A stretch of 64,000 nucleotides of DNA from DASUAS01 sp963841415 (GTDB lineage Bacteria > Actinomycetota > Acidimicrobiia > IMCC26256 > DASPTH01), in NCBI GenBank assembly GCA_963841415.1, contig CAWJCN010000001.1, positions 1,488,001-1,552,000 of the forward strand, read 5' to 3'. The position numbers and the translations under genes were made by a program. The notes under the pieces were generated by a model, which was given only the letters and a program-made list of their open reading frames with translations, was not told where the DNA came from and searched no databases. This document shows, one piece after another, positions 1-7,003 of this stretch (positions are counted from its first letter, which is position 1; each line of letters opens with the position of its first letter).

Positions 1-385
1 GATGGCGTGCGGTCCACGACCACGCACCGACTGCACCGACTGCGGGCACCTGCACGGCCGGCATCGCCACCGTGACGCGCGCCTCGACGTCGCTGCCCGG
101 CGCCAGCTCGAACCCGTCGTCGCAGGCCAGGTCGACCGCGACATCGCGCGGGGCCACGCCCAGGTTGCGGGCCATGGTGGCGCCGAGGGCCTGGGCCGCA
201 CCACGGTCGCAGACGCCGTCGCGTGCGGCGCGGCGGGCCACTTCCCGACTGATGACGCGAGCGGCGGACTGCCGCTCCGACCAGCGGGGCAAGGTCAGCA
301 CCAGCAGCGCCACCGGCACCACGAGCACCGCGACGCCGAACGCCAGCTCGGTGGCGACGAACCCCGACTCACCCTGCCGGTTCAC
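1..385 (-). CDS. TadE/TadG-like pseudopilin, partial at window edge
   Basis: Minor pilin-like membrane protein of the Tad pilus; the 3' end lies outside the window. It starts at a GTG that overlaps the stop of the preceding TadE-like gene by four bases (GTGA). The N-terminus is VNRQGESG followed by FVATEL, which fits a class III prepilin cleavage site with Gly at -1 and Glu at +5. A hydrophobic helix rich in Val and Leu follows (about residues 10-33), then an Arg-rich stretch and two cysteines. It is the last visible gene of the minus-strand tad operon. Family assignment rests on this leader-helix architecture and the operon position, because the sequence itself is weakly conserved. Confidence 0.7.
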   Translation of the reverse strand, partial: MNRQGESGFVATELAFGVAVLVVPVALLVLTLPRWSERQSAARVISREVARRAARDGVCDRGAAQALGATMARNLGVAPRDVAVDLACDDGFELAPGSDVEARVTVAMPAVQVPAVGAVGAWSWTARH

Positions 386-726
386 GAGATCTGCTCCTTC
401 GCCACTTCACCGTCGAGGGTGAAGGTCCACGTCGGCAGTCCTGGCATCCAGCCCACGAGCACGACCCGCGCCCGAGCTCGCATCGCGCCGCCGACCTCAC
501 TGCAGGTGACCTGCACCGTGCCGGCAGCGACGACACCATCGAGCACGTCGCGGGCGCGTTGCCGGCAGTCGGCCACGGTGGCGTCGAGCACCGCACCTGA
601 CCGCGCCGCCTCGTCGACCGCAGCGCGTGCGACGCCTCGTACGTAGAGATCGACCACCGCGTTCGCCAGTGCCACGAACAACATGAGCGAGAACGCAGTG
701 GCCACCACGTACTGGATCGTCGTCAG
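382..726 (-). CDS. TadE-like pilus assembly protein
   Basis: Small protein of about 114 residues with one N-terminal hydrophobic helix (TTIQYVVATAFSLMLFVAL) and a short extracytoplasmic domain with two cysteines (in ADCRQ and VTCSE), typical of TadE-like minor pilins. The start is uncertain. There is no ATG near the flp stop, and a CTG at 726 overlaps that stop by four bases (CTGA). A second CTG at 750 would add the leader LDPGSAAG, which resembles a short prepilin leader, although +5 would be Gln instead of Glu. GTG codons a few residues further in would cut into the helix. The gene is sandwiched between flp and the next TadE-like gene, so translational coupling is likely. Confidence 0.65.
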   Translation of the reverse strand: MTTIQYVVATAFSLMLFVALANAVVDLYVRGVARAAVDEAARSGAVLDATVADCRQRARDVLDGVVAAGTVQVTCSEVGGAMRARARVVLVGWMPGLPTWTFTLDGEVAKEQIS

Positions 727-929
727 ACCCGCAGCTGACCCCGGATCCAGTTGACGACGTCGAGACCGAGCGTCTGCATGACGGCCCAGATGGCAACCAG
801 TGCCGCGATCCCCAGGGCGGCGTTGCCGAGCAGCTCGGCGGTCGTCATGCCGGCTTCCGGTGCGGGATGCGTACGCCACGTCGTCACTGCGGCGGCGACG
901 CGACGGATGGCATGGCGAAACCTCTCCAT
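723..929 (-). CDS. flp: Flp-type pilin precursor
   Basis: A 68-residue major pilin-like protein. The cytoplasmic leader ends in PAPEAG and is followed by MTTAELLGNAALG, giving Gly27 at -1 and Glu32 at +5 of the predicted processing site, the class III prepilin hallmark. A single hydrophobic helix (about residues 33-54) follows, then a short tail. A strong ribosome binding site (AAGGAG) lies in the 69-base gap after tadC, so this gene has its own efficient initiation, as expected for the abundant subunit. The usual Glu-Tyr pair after the cleavage site is Glu-Leu here. Known Flp pilins are processed by a TadV/CpaA peptidase, which is not visible in this window. Confidence 0.75.
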   Translation of the reverse strand: MERFRHAIRRVAAAVTTWRTHPAPEAGMTTAELLGNAALGIAALVAIWAVMQTLGLDVVNWIRGQLRV

Positions 930-998
930 GGGTGCTCCTTGCTGTCGTGGCCCGGCGTACGCCGCGACCAGGTCGAGTACGGACGACGATCCGACTCA

Positions 999-1934
999 TC
1001 ACCGGCTGCCGAACACGATCGAGGGCAGCGGCGCCGCGATGAACAGCAACATCACGGGCGCGAGCACGGCGATGGTCGGCACGAGCATCGCGGCGCGGCG
1101 CTTCGTCGCGGTCTGGCGGATCTCTTCGCGGCGGGCGTCGCGGAGGTCCTCGCTCAGCGCGCGCAGCCCGTCGGCCAGGTCGACCCCGCGCTCGGCACCG
1201 GCGGCGAAGAGCTTGTACGTGCGCGCCGCGGCCGGCTCGGGCGTGAGCTCGGCCGCGTACCGGAATGCCTCGGACTCGGGAATGCCGTTGCGCATGGACG
1301 CGAGGACGGCGCGGAGCTCGTCGACCACGACGCCTTCGCCGCGGTCGACGATTCGCTGGGTGGCCTGCACCGGGCCCGCACCGGTGCGCACGTGCATCGC
1401 GAGCAGTTGGTTGACGGTGTAGAGCTCGAGCCGGATCCGCTCGCGGCGATCCTCGATCGCCCGCTCGAGTCGTCCTCGCAAGCGGGATGCGCCGAAGACA
1501 ACCCCGCAGAGCGACAGGGCGAGCGTTGCGAGTGCACTGTGGAACACGAAGGCGCCGATGACCGCGCCGCCGGCACCGAAGCCGAGCACCTGGACCGCCA
1601 TCCTCGATCGGTACTCGTCGGGGGTGACGTCGACGAAGCCGGCTTGACGGAGTGAGAGCGCGAGGGCCGCGTCGCTGCGCCGCTCCAGTGCCCGTCCCAC
1701 GCGGTCGAGCGCGGCCCGCGCCAGCGGCCCGAACACGCGCACCACGCTCGACCCGCTTCCGGCGGGCACGAGGTCGCTCAGCTCGACGCGGCGCCCGAAG
1801 CGAGCGCGAGCGGCGACGGTGTACGGCCGCACTCGAGGCGCCAAGCGGCGGGTCGGCGGCACCACGATCGCGGCGGCGCCGACTGCCGCCACGCCCGCGC
1901 TCACCGCGCCGACCGCGAGGGCCGCGTCGGTCAC
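999..1934 (-). CDS. tadC: TadC-like type II secretion F-domain membrane protein
   Basis: Inner-membrane platform protein of the Tad pilus (311 residues). It has hydrophobic segments near the N-terminus (AALAVGAVSAGVAAVGAAAIVV), in the middle (VQVLGFGAGGAVIGAFVF and the next helix) and at the C-terminus (AMLVPTIAVLAPVMLLFIA). Between them lies the cytoplasmic T2SSF domain with the VNQLLAMHVRTGAG and GVDLADGLRALSEDLRDARR regions. The GTG start overlaps the tadB stop by four bases. With TadB it should form the membrane base on which the TadA ATPase acts. The gene order tadZ-tadA-tadB-tadC-flp supports the assignment. Confidence 0.85.
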   Translation of the reverse strand: MTDAALAVGAVSAGVAAVGAAAIVVPPTRRLAPRVRPYTVAARARFGRRVELSDLVPAGSGSSVVRVFGPLARAALDRVGRALERRSDAALALSLRQAGFVDVTPDEYRSRMAVQVLGFGAGGAVIGAFVFHSALATLALSLCGVVFGASRLRGRLERAIEDRRERIRLELYTVNQLLAMHVRTGAGPVQATQRIVDRGEGVVVDELRAVLASMRNGIPESEAFRYAAELTPEPAAARTYKLFAAGAERGVDLADGLRALSEDLRDARREEIRQTATKRRAAMLVPTIAVLAPVMLLFIAAPLPSIVFGSR

Positions 1935-2821
1935 GCCGACATCTCCAGCGGGTGCGCGGCGGCGAAGACGCGTCGCTCGGTGTGGGTCCGTCCGAGGCGG
2001 CCGATCCACCAGGCGCCCAGCGCGCAGAGCGCGGCGCCGACCAACACCACGACGAAGCCCGCCGGCGATCGGTAGAACTCGCGGAACGCACCGTCGCGAA
2101 CCGTCAGCGCGACCAACACGAGCCACGGCATCACGAGGACGGCGCGCGCGTTGATCTTCATCTCGAGGCCTTCGGACTCGATCTCGTCGAGCACCTTCAC
2201 GTCCTTCGTGGTGGAGACGACGAGATCGTCGAGGATGCGCGCCACGATCGGACCGCCCCGTTCCTGCGCCAGGATGAGCACCTCGAGCACCCGGTCGCTC
2301 GTGGGATCGGCGAGCTCGGCTTTCACGACCTCGAGCGCACCGACCGGTCCCAGCATGCGGGCAAGCACGGGGAAACGAGCGAACGCCTCGCGCAGCGCGT
2401 GTGGACCGGTCTCGGCGACGGTCGCGACCGCGTGGCCGAGTGACCGCCCGGCCGCGATCGACGCGCCGACGTCTCGTAGTCCGTCGGGCCATGCCGTTTG
2501 CAGCGACCGAAGACGCGCCGCGCGTCGCCGGCCGTAGTACGCGCGGGGCAGCGCGGCCGCGGCGATGGCGGGCACGACTGCCACGAGCACGGTTCCCGTG
2601 ACGAAGAAGGTGACGGCGAAGGCAGCCGCGGCCACCCCGAGGGTTGCGAGTGCGAACTGCGCGGGCGTCACCCGGGCTCCGGCCTGGGCCAGCCAGAGTT
2701 GGGGGGACCTCCCCGTCGGGGTGCGGCGCGGCCACGCCCGGAATTCGATCGGCTGACCCACCAGGTGACCGGCAAGCAGCATTGCGAACGCGCCCACCGC
2801 GAGCGCAGCGACCAAGGTCAT
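1931..2821 (-). CDS. tadB: TadB-like type II secretion F-domain membrane protein
   Basis: Tad pilus platform protein (296 residues). The ATG at 2821 overlaps the tadA stop (ATGA). Two N-terminal helices (VAALAVGAFAMLLAGHLVG and FALATLGVAAAAFAVTFFV) precede the T2SSF cytoplasmic domain, which contains RSLGHAVATVAETGPHALREAF and the LILAQERGGPIVARILDDL segment. A C-terminal hydrophobic pair (VLVMPWLVLVALTV and VVVLVGAALCALGAW) follows. A longer upstream extension in the same frame is an antisense-like Arg-rich stretch and is excluded. It should pair with TadC. Confidence 0.85.
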   Translation of the reverse strand: MTLVAALAVGAFAMLLAGHLVGQPIEFRAWPRRTPTGRSPQLWLAQAGARVTPAQFALATLGVAAAAFAVTFFVTGTVLVAVVPAIAAAALPRAYYGRRRAARLRSLQTAWPDGLRDVGASIAAGRSLGHAVATVAETGPHALREAFARFPVLARMLGPVGALEVVKAELADPTSDRVLEVLILAQERGGPIVARILDDLVVSTTKDVKVLDEIESEGLEMKINARAVLVMPWLVLVALTVRDGAFREFYRSPAGFVVVLVGAALCALGAWWIGRLGRTHTERRVFAAAHPLEMSA

Positions 2822-4089
2822 GACGCACCTCCAGCGCCGACGAGGACCTCGTGCACTCCGGCACCACCCACGCGCGCGAGCCGCGACGCGAGCGATGGGG
2901 GCAGCGCGCCGGTCCAACGCAACGCACCACGCTGGTCGTCGCGTACGAACAAGGGCTCGATCGTGAAGTCGTCACGCAGCGCGGGAACCACTGCCGCGAT
3001 CTCCACGACGCGACGGTGGATCGAGTCGGAGTCACCGTGCGCGGCTTCGTTCCGGTCGAGGTGCACCACGACGTCCAGCGCTTGCGAGAACACTTTGCGC
3101 ACGATGCGTTCGGTGACGTTCTCGCCCGCCATCAGTGCTGCGTTCACGAGCGCGTCGAGCGCTTCGGTCGCGCTGTTGGCGTGCACGGTGCAGAGGAAGC
3201 CGCAGCCGGCGTTGACCGCGCGGCTCAGCTCGAACGCCTCGGCACCCCGCACTTCGCCGACGACGATGCGGTCGGGCCTCATCGCGAGCACGAACTTCAC
3301 CAGGTCGCGCAGCGTGATCTCGCCCGTGCCGTCGAGGGCGGGCGGCCGGACCTCGTAGTAGGAGCCGTGCGTGATCGGCACCGCGAGCTCGCGGATCTCC
3401 TCGCAGGCGCGCACGCACTGGTTGGCAGGCGCGGCGGCGAGCAGCGCCGCGAGCAAGGTCGTCTTGCCCGCGCCGGGCTCTCCCGACACGGTGACTCGGC
3501 TCCGCAACTGCATCAACACGTGGAGGAACGCCGCCGCCTGCGCCGACAGCGAGTCACGCGCGACCAGGTCGTCGAGCGTGACGTTGCGCACCACGTAGCG
3601 GCGCACGGTCGCCGACAACTGATCACCGATGGGCGGGATGGCCGCCGTGAGGCGCGCCGACCCGCCGAGCACGCGCGCCTGCACCATCGGGTGCTTGGTG
3701 TTGAGCTGGCGGTCGGTCGCCGCGAGCATGCGCTCGACCACCTGCCGGTTCTCCTCCTCGCTGGTCGGAACGGTGAGCCCACGCAACCGGCCCGATCCGT
3801 CGAGGTACGAGACACGAGGCCCCTCGATGAAGATCTCCTCGACGTCGCGCCGTGCGAGCAGGTCGGTGAGCGCGCCGAGGTCGGTGATGGAGCGCAGGAC
3901 GCGGTCGCCCAGCTCGGCGGGATCGGCGAGGGGAAGGTGCTCGCCCAGGAGCGCGGCGCGCTGATATTCGTCGACCGCACCGACCACCTCGGCGCGCACG
4001 GCGTCGAGGTCGACGTCGGGGCGCAACCGGCGACGGTCGATGCGTGCGTGGACCTCGCGACGGATCACGTCGTACGCGTCGAGGCTCAT
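2818..4089 (-). CDS. tadA: TadA/CpaF-type secretion ATPase
   Basis: Hexameric motor ATPase of the Tad pilus (423 residues), acting at the cytoplasmic face of TadB/TadC. The N-terminal domain contains DVEEIFIEGPRVSYLDGSGRL, the usual CpaF signature that precedes the ATPase core. Walker A is GEPGAGKTT at about residues 203-211. A conserved acidic/Asp box (CVRACEEIRELAVP) follows, then Walker B in PDRIVVGEVRGAEAF and the His box TVHANSATEAL. All catalytic elements are present and the length is normal for the family. The start overlaps the tadZ stop by four bases (ATGA), so translation is probably coupled. Confidence 0.93.
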   Translation of the reverse strand: MSLDAYDVIRREVHARIDRRRLRPDVDLDAVRAEVVGAVDEYQRAALLGEHLPLADPAELGDRVLRSITDLGALTDLLARRDVEEIFIEGPRVSYLDGSGRLRGLTVPTSEEENRQVVERMLAATDRQLNTKHPMVQARVLGGSARLTAAIPPIGDQLSATVRRYVVRNVTLDDLVARDSLSAQAAAFLHVLMQLRSRVTVSGEPGAGKTTLLAALLAAAPANQCVRACEEIRELAVPITHGSYYEVRPPALDGTGEITLRDLVKFVLAMRPDRIVVGEVRGAEAFELSRAVNAGCGFLCTVHANSATEALDALVNAALMAGENVTERIVRKVFSQALDVVVHLDRNEAAHGDSDSIHRRVVEIAAVVPALRDDFTIEPLFVRDDQRGALRWTGALPPSLASRLARVGGAGVHEVLVGAGGAS

Positions 4090-5249
4090 CGTGCCCACCG
4101 GCGACGCGCGCGCTGGATCGGCGGATCGACCGCGTCGGCGAGCCGCGCGCACCCGAGGAGGAATCCTCCCCTGCCGACCGGGGCTCCGTCCCAGGCCGCG
4201 GCCTCCACCGCACGGTCGTGGGGGCACCAGCCGAGCGACGCGGGCCGGATCGTGCGCTCGATCTCGGCGCGGATCTCGTCGCGGCGGAAGCGGCTCCGCG
4301 GCGCGCGGTTCACCACGAGGTGGAGCGGGCGCGTAGCCCGGCCGACCTCGTCGGTCACCCACTCGAGCGCCCGTACGACGCCGACCGGGCTCGCACTCAT
4401 CACCCCGACCACCGCGTCGGCGATGCCGCACGTGGACCGCGCCGTTGCCGAGCGCTCCTCGAGATCGACCACGACGACGTCGTGGCGGCGCCGCACCTCC
4501 TGCACGACGTCCACGACGTCCTGCGGGGTGACCTGCGCGGCCGCGATCGCGCTCGGGTGCCCGGCCACGGCGACCAGCGTCCCCCCGTCGGCGACGACGG
4601 GTACTTCGCAGTCCTCCACCGCGCCGAGACCGTGCGCACACGCGTCGACCGCGCTGCGGAGGTTCGGCTCGAGGTCGAGGCCGAGCCGCCCGGCGAGTGC
4701 GGGCGTGGTCTCGTGCGCGTCGACGAGCACCACCGATCGCGCGCGGCCGGCCAGCGCGGCGGCAAGACCCAGCGCGACCTCGGTGACCCCACTCCCGCGC
4801 GGACCGCACACCGCGACGACCGAGCCTGCGACGCCGTGGTCGCGCGCATCGGCCGCGGTCTCCGGTCCCGCGCGCTCGGCGACGGTGGGGCCGGCGCCGG
4901 GCCCGAGTTGCCGGAGCAGCGTCACGAACTCGCTGACGTCGGCGTCGCCGGCGATCGTCGCGTCGACGTCGAGCTCCACGAGGTGGTCCTTGCCCGCCGG
5001 CTCGTCCGGGTCGAAGACACCGAGCACACGACGACCGCGATCGTGCACCGCACCGACGAAGCGCATCGTGAGCGCCGGCCAGCGGTCGCTCACGACGAGG
5101 ACGTCGTAGTGCTCGTCGAGCGCGACCGCGGGTTCGACCACCACCTGCCGGACCCGCGCGCCGCCATGGTGAGAGAGGTGACGGTGCAACTCCTCGACCC
5201 AGGCTTCGGGCGAGAAGACGAGCGCCACTGTGGGCTCCGCCGCGCTCAT
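4086..5249 (-). CDS. TadZ/CpaE-like pilus localisation ATPase-family protein
   Basis: A 387-residue protein with an N-terminal receiver-like domain (YDVLVVSDRWPALT, RVLGVFDPDEPAG) and a C-terminal MinD/ParA-like domain. In the family this protein directs assembly of the Tad machine to a cell site. The P-loop region reads GPRGSGVTEVALGLAAALAG and lacks the Lys of a true Walker A. Downstream, VVLVDAHETTPALAGRLGLD and HDVVVVDLEERS match switch-like and Walker B positions. It may therefore bind nucleotide poorly or not at all, as reported for some TadZ proteins. It lies between cpaB and tadA. Its upstream region carries one of the genome's GC-rich repeats. Confidence 0.8.
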   Translation of the reverse strand: MSAAEPTVALVFSPEAWVEELHRHLSHHGGARVRQVVVEPAVALDEHYDVLVVSDRWPALTMRFVGAVHDRGRRVLGVFDPDEPAGKDHLVELDVDATIAGDADVSEFVTLLRQLGPGAGPTVAERAGPETAADARDHGVAGSVVAVCGPRGSGVTEVALGLAAALAGRARSVVLVDAHETTPALAGRLGLDLEPNLRSAVDACAHGLGAVEDCEVPVVADGGTLVAVAGHPSAIAAAQVTPQDVVDVVQEVRRRHDVVVVDLEERSATARSTCGIADAVVGVMSASPVGVVRALEWVTDEVGRATRPLHLVVNRAPRSRFRRDEIRAEIERTIRPASLGWCPHDRAVEAAAWDGAPVGRGGFLLGCARLADAVDPPIQRARRRWAR

Positions 5250-5346
5250 GTCCTCTCGCTCCCGGTGCTGCGCAACTGCTCCACGTTCGGCAAGCTCGGG
5301 CCCCGCTTCGTTGCTCGCCGGGACGCCCGGCTCGCGGCCACTTCGC
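5250..5346 (-). repeat. GC-rich upstream repeat (module 2) before tadZ
   Basis: The gap between cpaB and tadZ. Read on the minus strand from the cpaB stop, it contains GCGAGCCGGG, a 3-base spacer and CCCGGCGAGC, then AACGAAGCGGGGCCCGAGC. This closely matches the segment upstream of the P450 gene at 16545-16630 and resembles those at 40659-40894 and 51205-51290. It lies in the 5' region of tadZ in the same orientation as the gene. It could form a GC-rich hairpin in the polycistronic transcript. The function is unknown. Confidence 0.55.
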
Positions 5347-6081
5347 TCATGGGGCCTCGGGATCGTCGACGCCGACCCGGTCGAGCGGTTCCGGCGCGGT
5401 GCCGCGGGCCGACGGAGCGCCGGTGCTGCGGGCGAGCGAGATCTCGCCGTCGGCCACGGCGGCGGCCACGAGTTGGGACTGGCGGGCCGACACCGCGATC
5501 GTCACCGTGAACGGACTGGCCGACTCGCCGATGCCGCCGCGGCCACGGGCGTCGACGGCGAGCACGGGCGCGTCGGCCACGATGATCGACACCGCCTGCT
5601 CCCCCGCGAACAACACGTCGACCCGGTCGCCGGCGGCGAGACGTCCGCCCACCGCCCGCGCCGGGTCGATCGGAATGCTCATCGCCCGGAGCCCATGTGG
5701 TGCCGCACGTGGACGCAGCACCCGCCGGGTGACGAGCTCGCCTTCGGCGATGGTGGCGCCCGCGATCCGGCCGGTCAGGCGGTGCCGATCACCGCTCCGC
5801 GCGACGATCGTGAGCAGCGCCGGCGTGAGCGTCACTCGCACGGAGCGGAAGTCCGCCGCCGCGACCGACTCGCCGGCCCGGATCTCGTGCGCGGCGACCA
5901 GCACGTCGTTCGCGCCCTCGCGTTGACGCAGGACCGCGAAGGAGAGGACCACCCCGACGATGCCCGCGATCGCCATGACCACGTGACCGCGGGAGAGGTG
6001 GGTCCGTCGCCGGCTGGGCCCCACCGGCGCGGCGCTCCCGCCGCCGTCTCGGAGCCGCACCCCCGTCACCGTGGTCGCCAT
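5347..6081 (-). CDS. cpaB: CpaB/RcpC-like SAF-domain pilus protein
   Basis: A 244-residue membrane-anchored protein of the Tad system. An N-terminal basic stretch is followed by a hydrophobic helix (VVMAIAGIVGVVLSFAVL, about residues 37-54). Then comes a SAF domain (DVLVAAHEIRAGESVAAADF, GATIAEGELVTRRVL) and the RcpC-like region (AVGGRLAAGDRVDVLFAG). ATG 6081 (MATTVTG) is chosen over an upstream in-frame start because the extra residues look random and run into the intergenic region. It is the first gene of the visible minus-strand operon. In Gram-negatives CpaB works with a secretin. None is expected here, so its role in a single-membrane actinobacterium is less clear. Confidence 0.8.
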   Translation of the reverse strand: MATTVTGVRLRDGGGSAAPVGPSRRRTHLSRGHVVMAIAGIVGVVLSFAVLRQREGANDVLVAAHEIRAGESVAAADFRSVRVTLTPALLTIVARSGDRHRLTGRIAGATIAEGELVTRRVLRPRAAPHGLRAMSIPIDPARAVGGRLAAGDRVDVLFAGEQAVSIIVADAPVLAVDARGRGGIGESASPFTVTIAVSARQSQLVAAAVADGEISLARSTGAPSARGTAPEPLDRVGVDDPEAP

Positions 6082-6197
6082 TCGGTGCGATCCCCTGCTC
6101 GTTCGACCAGTATGTCCGATTCCTACCAACCCGGGCAGTATGCACGAACGGTCGATCTCCGTCAAGATGGTGCGAAACAGACATTCGCCGCGGTACG
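6082..6197. promoter_or_regulatory. Divergent intergenic region between the tad operon and an HTH gene
   Basis: This 116-base gap must hold the promoter of the minus-strand tad operon and that of the plus-strand HTH gene. It contains two CAGTATG direct copies about 26 bases apart (in ACCAGTATGTCC and GGCAGTATGCAC) and is less GC-rich than the flanking genes. Assigning a promoter or operator role is inference from gene arrangement. No sigma-factor motif is clear. Confidence 0.3.
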
Positions 6198-6470
6198 GTG
6201 GCACCCGTGGATCCCGAAGCGGCCGCGCCCGCCGGCTCCGACTTCCCGCTCGTGCTCACCGCCGCGATGGCCGCCGAGCTGCTGCAGGTGAACGTCGAGT
6301 ACCTGAGGCGGATGGTGCGGGAGGGGCGCATCCCCTGCCACCGCTTCCCGGGCGGCCGGGAGATGCGCTTCCTGCGCGACGAGGTGCTCGCCTGGCTGGC
6401 CGGGCTGCCGGGCGACGATCAGTCGACGTCGACGGGGCGCACCCACCAGATCGAGTCCGCGGGCACGTAG
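6198..6470 (+). CDS. Small excisionase/BldC-like helix-turn-helix protein
   Basis: A 90-residue protein with a MerR-like winged HTH of the excisionase/BldC type: VLTAAMAAELLQVNVEYLRRMVREGRIP, then a wing HRFPGGREMRFLRDEVLAWL. Such small proteins bind DNA as cooperative arrays on direct repeats. The start is a GTG at 6198, with another GTG at 6207 also possible. It is divergent from the tad operon, so regulation of the pilus genes is a reasonable guess but unproven. The last 17 codons overlap, in the opposite direction, the end of the unknown gene at 6419-6919. The Ser/Thr-rich tail suggests this end is not conserved. Confidence 0.65.
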   Translation: MAPVDPEAAAPAGSDFPLVLTAAMAAELLQVNVEYLRRMVREGRIPCHRFPGGREMRFLRDEVLAWLAGLPGDDQSTSTGRTHQIESAGT

Positions 6471-6919
6471 GCGACACCGGCACTCCCATCGATGACCCGC
6501 ACCTGATCGCGCCCGGTCCGCATCATCCCCTCGATCTCGCCCGTCAGCGTGCCGATGCAAACCGTTGTGCCGTCGAGCTCCCGCAGCCGTGCCGTGAACG
6601 TGGTGACCGTGGCGTCACCACGGGTGCCGTCGTCGGTGCCAGGGTGGGGACGCAGCACGAACGGTGCGTCCGCGGCCAGCCGGACGTCGACCCGGATCCC
6701 GCCGCGGTCGAGGCGCGCGACGTCGGTACCGACGGCACGGAGCGAGCCGGTCCAGACGACGTCGGCGTACGTCAACGTCACGGAGTCGCCGCGGTGCATG
6801 CAGTCGCGCACGACGTCGGCCAGCGTGCGCCCGTGCTCCCACTGCTCGAGCGCGGCGAGCGACCAGCGCTCCTCCTCGGCCCGCCACTCCGCCCGGACCG
6901 CGGCCGCCGCGTCCGCCAT
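6419..6919 (-). CDS. Unknown conserved-looking soluble protein
   Basis: A 166-residue protein I do not recognise by name. It starts with an Ala/Glu-rich helix (MADAAAAVRAEWRAEEERW). A beta-rich core follows, with MHRGDSVTLTYADVVWTGSLRAVGTDVARL, RGGIRVDVRLAADAPFVLRP and GTLTGEIEGMMRTG, and it ends in a Trp-containing strand (ADSIWWVRPVDVD). The alternating strands and the placement of Gly suggest a small Sm-like or SH3-like barrel, but that is only a pattern impression. No signal peptide is seen. The ATG at 6919 is the first credible start. It converges on the HTH gene with a 52-base overlap. Confidence 0.5.
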   Translation of the reverse strand: MADAAAAVRAEWRAEEERWSLAALEQWEHGRTLADVVRDCMHRGDSVTLTYADVVWTGSLRAVGTDVARLDRGGIRVDVRLAADAPFVLRPHPGTDDGTRGDATVTTFTARLRELDGTTVCIGTLTGEIEGMMRTGRDQVRVIDGSAGVAYVPADSIWWVRPVDVD

Positions 6920-7003
6920 CTCGTCCGACGCCACGACCGAAGAGACCGGATCGCGCCGGTTCGCGTCACCGCGCGCTCTCGAGCCGACCGTGTCGCTACC
7001 GTG

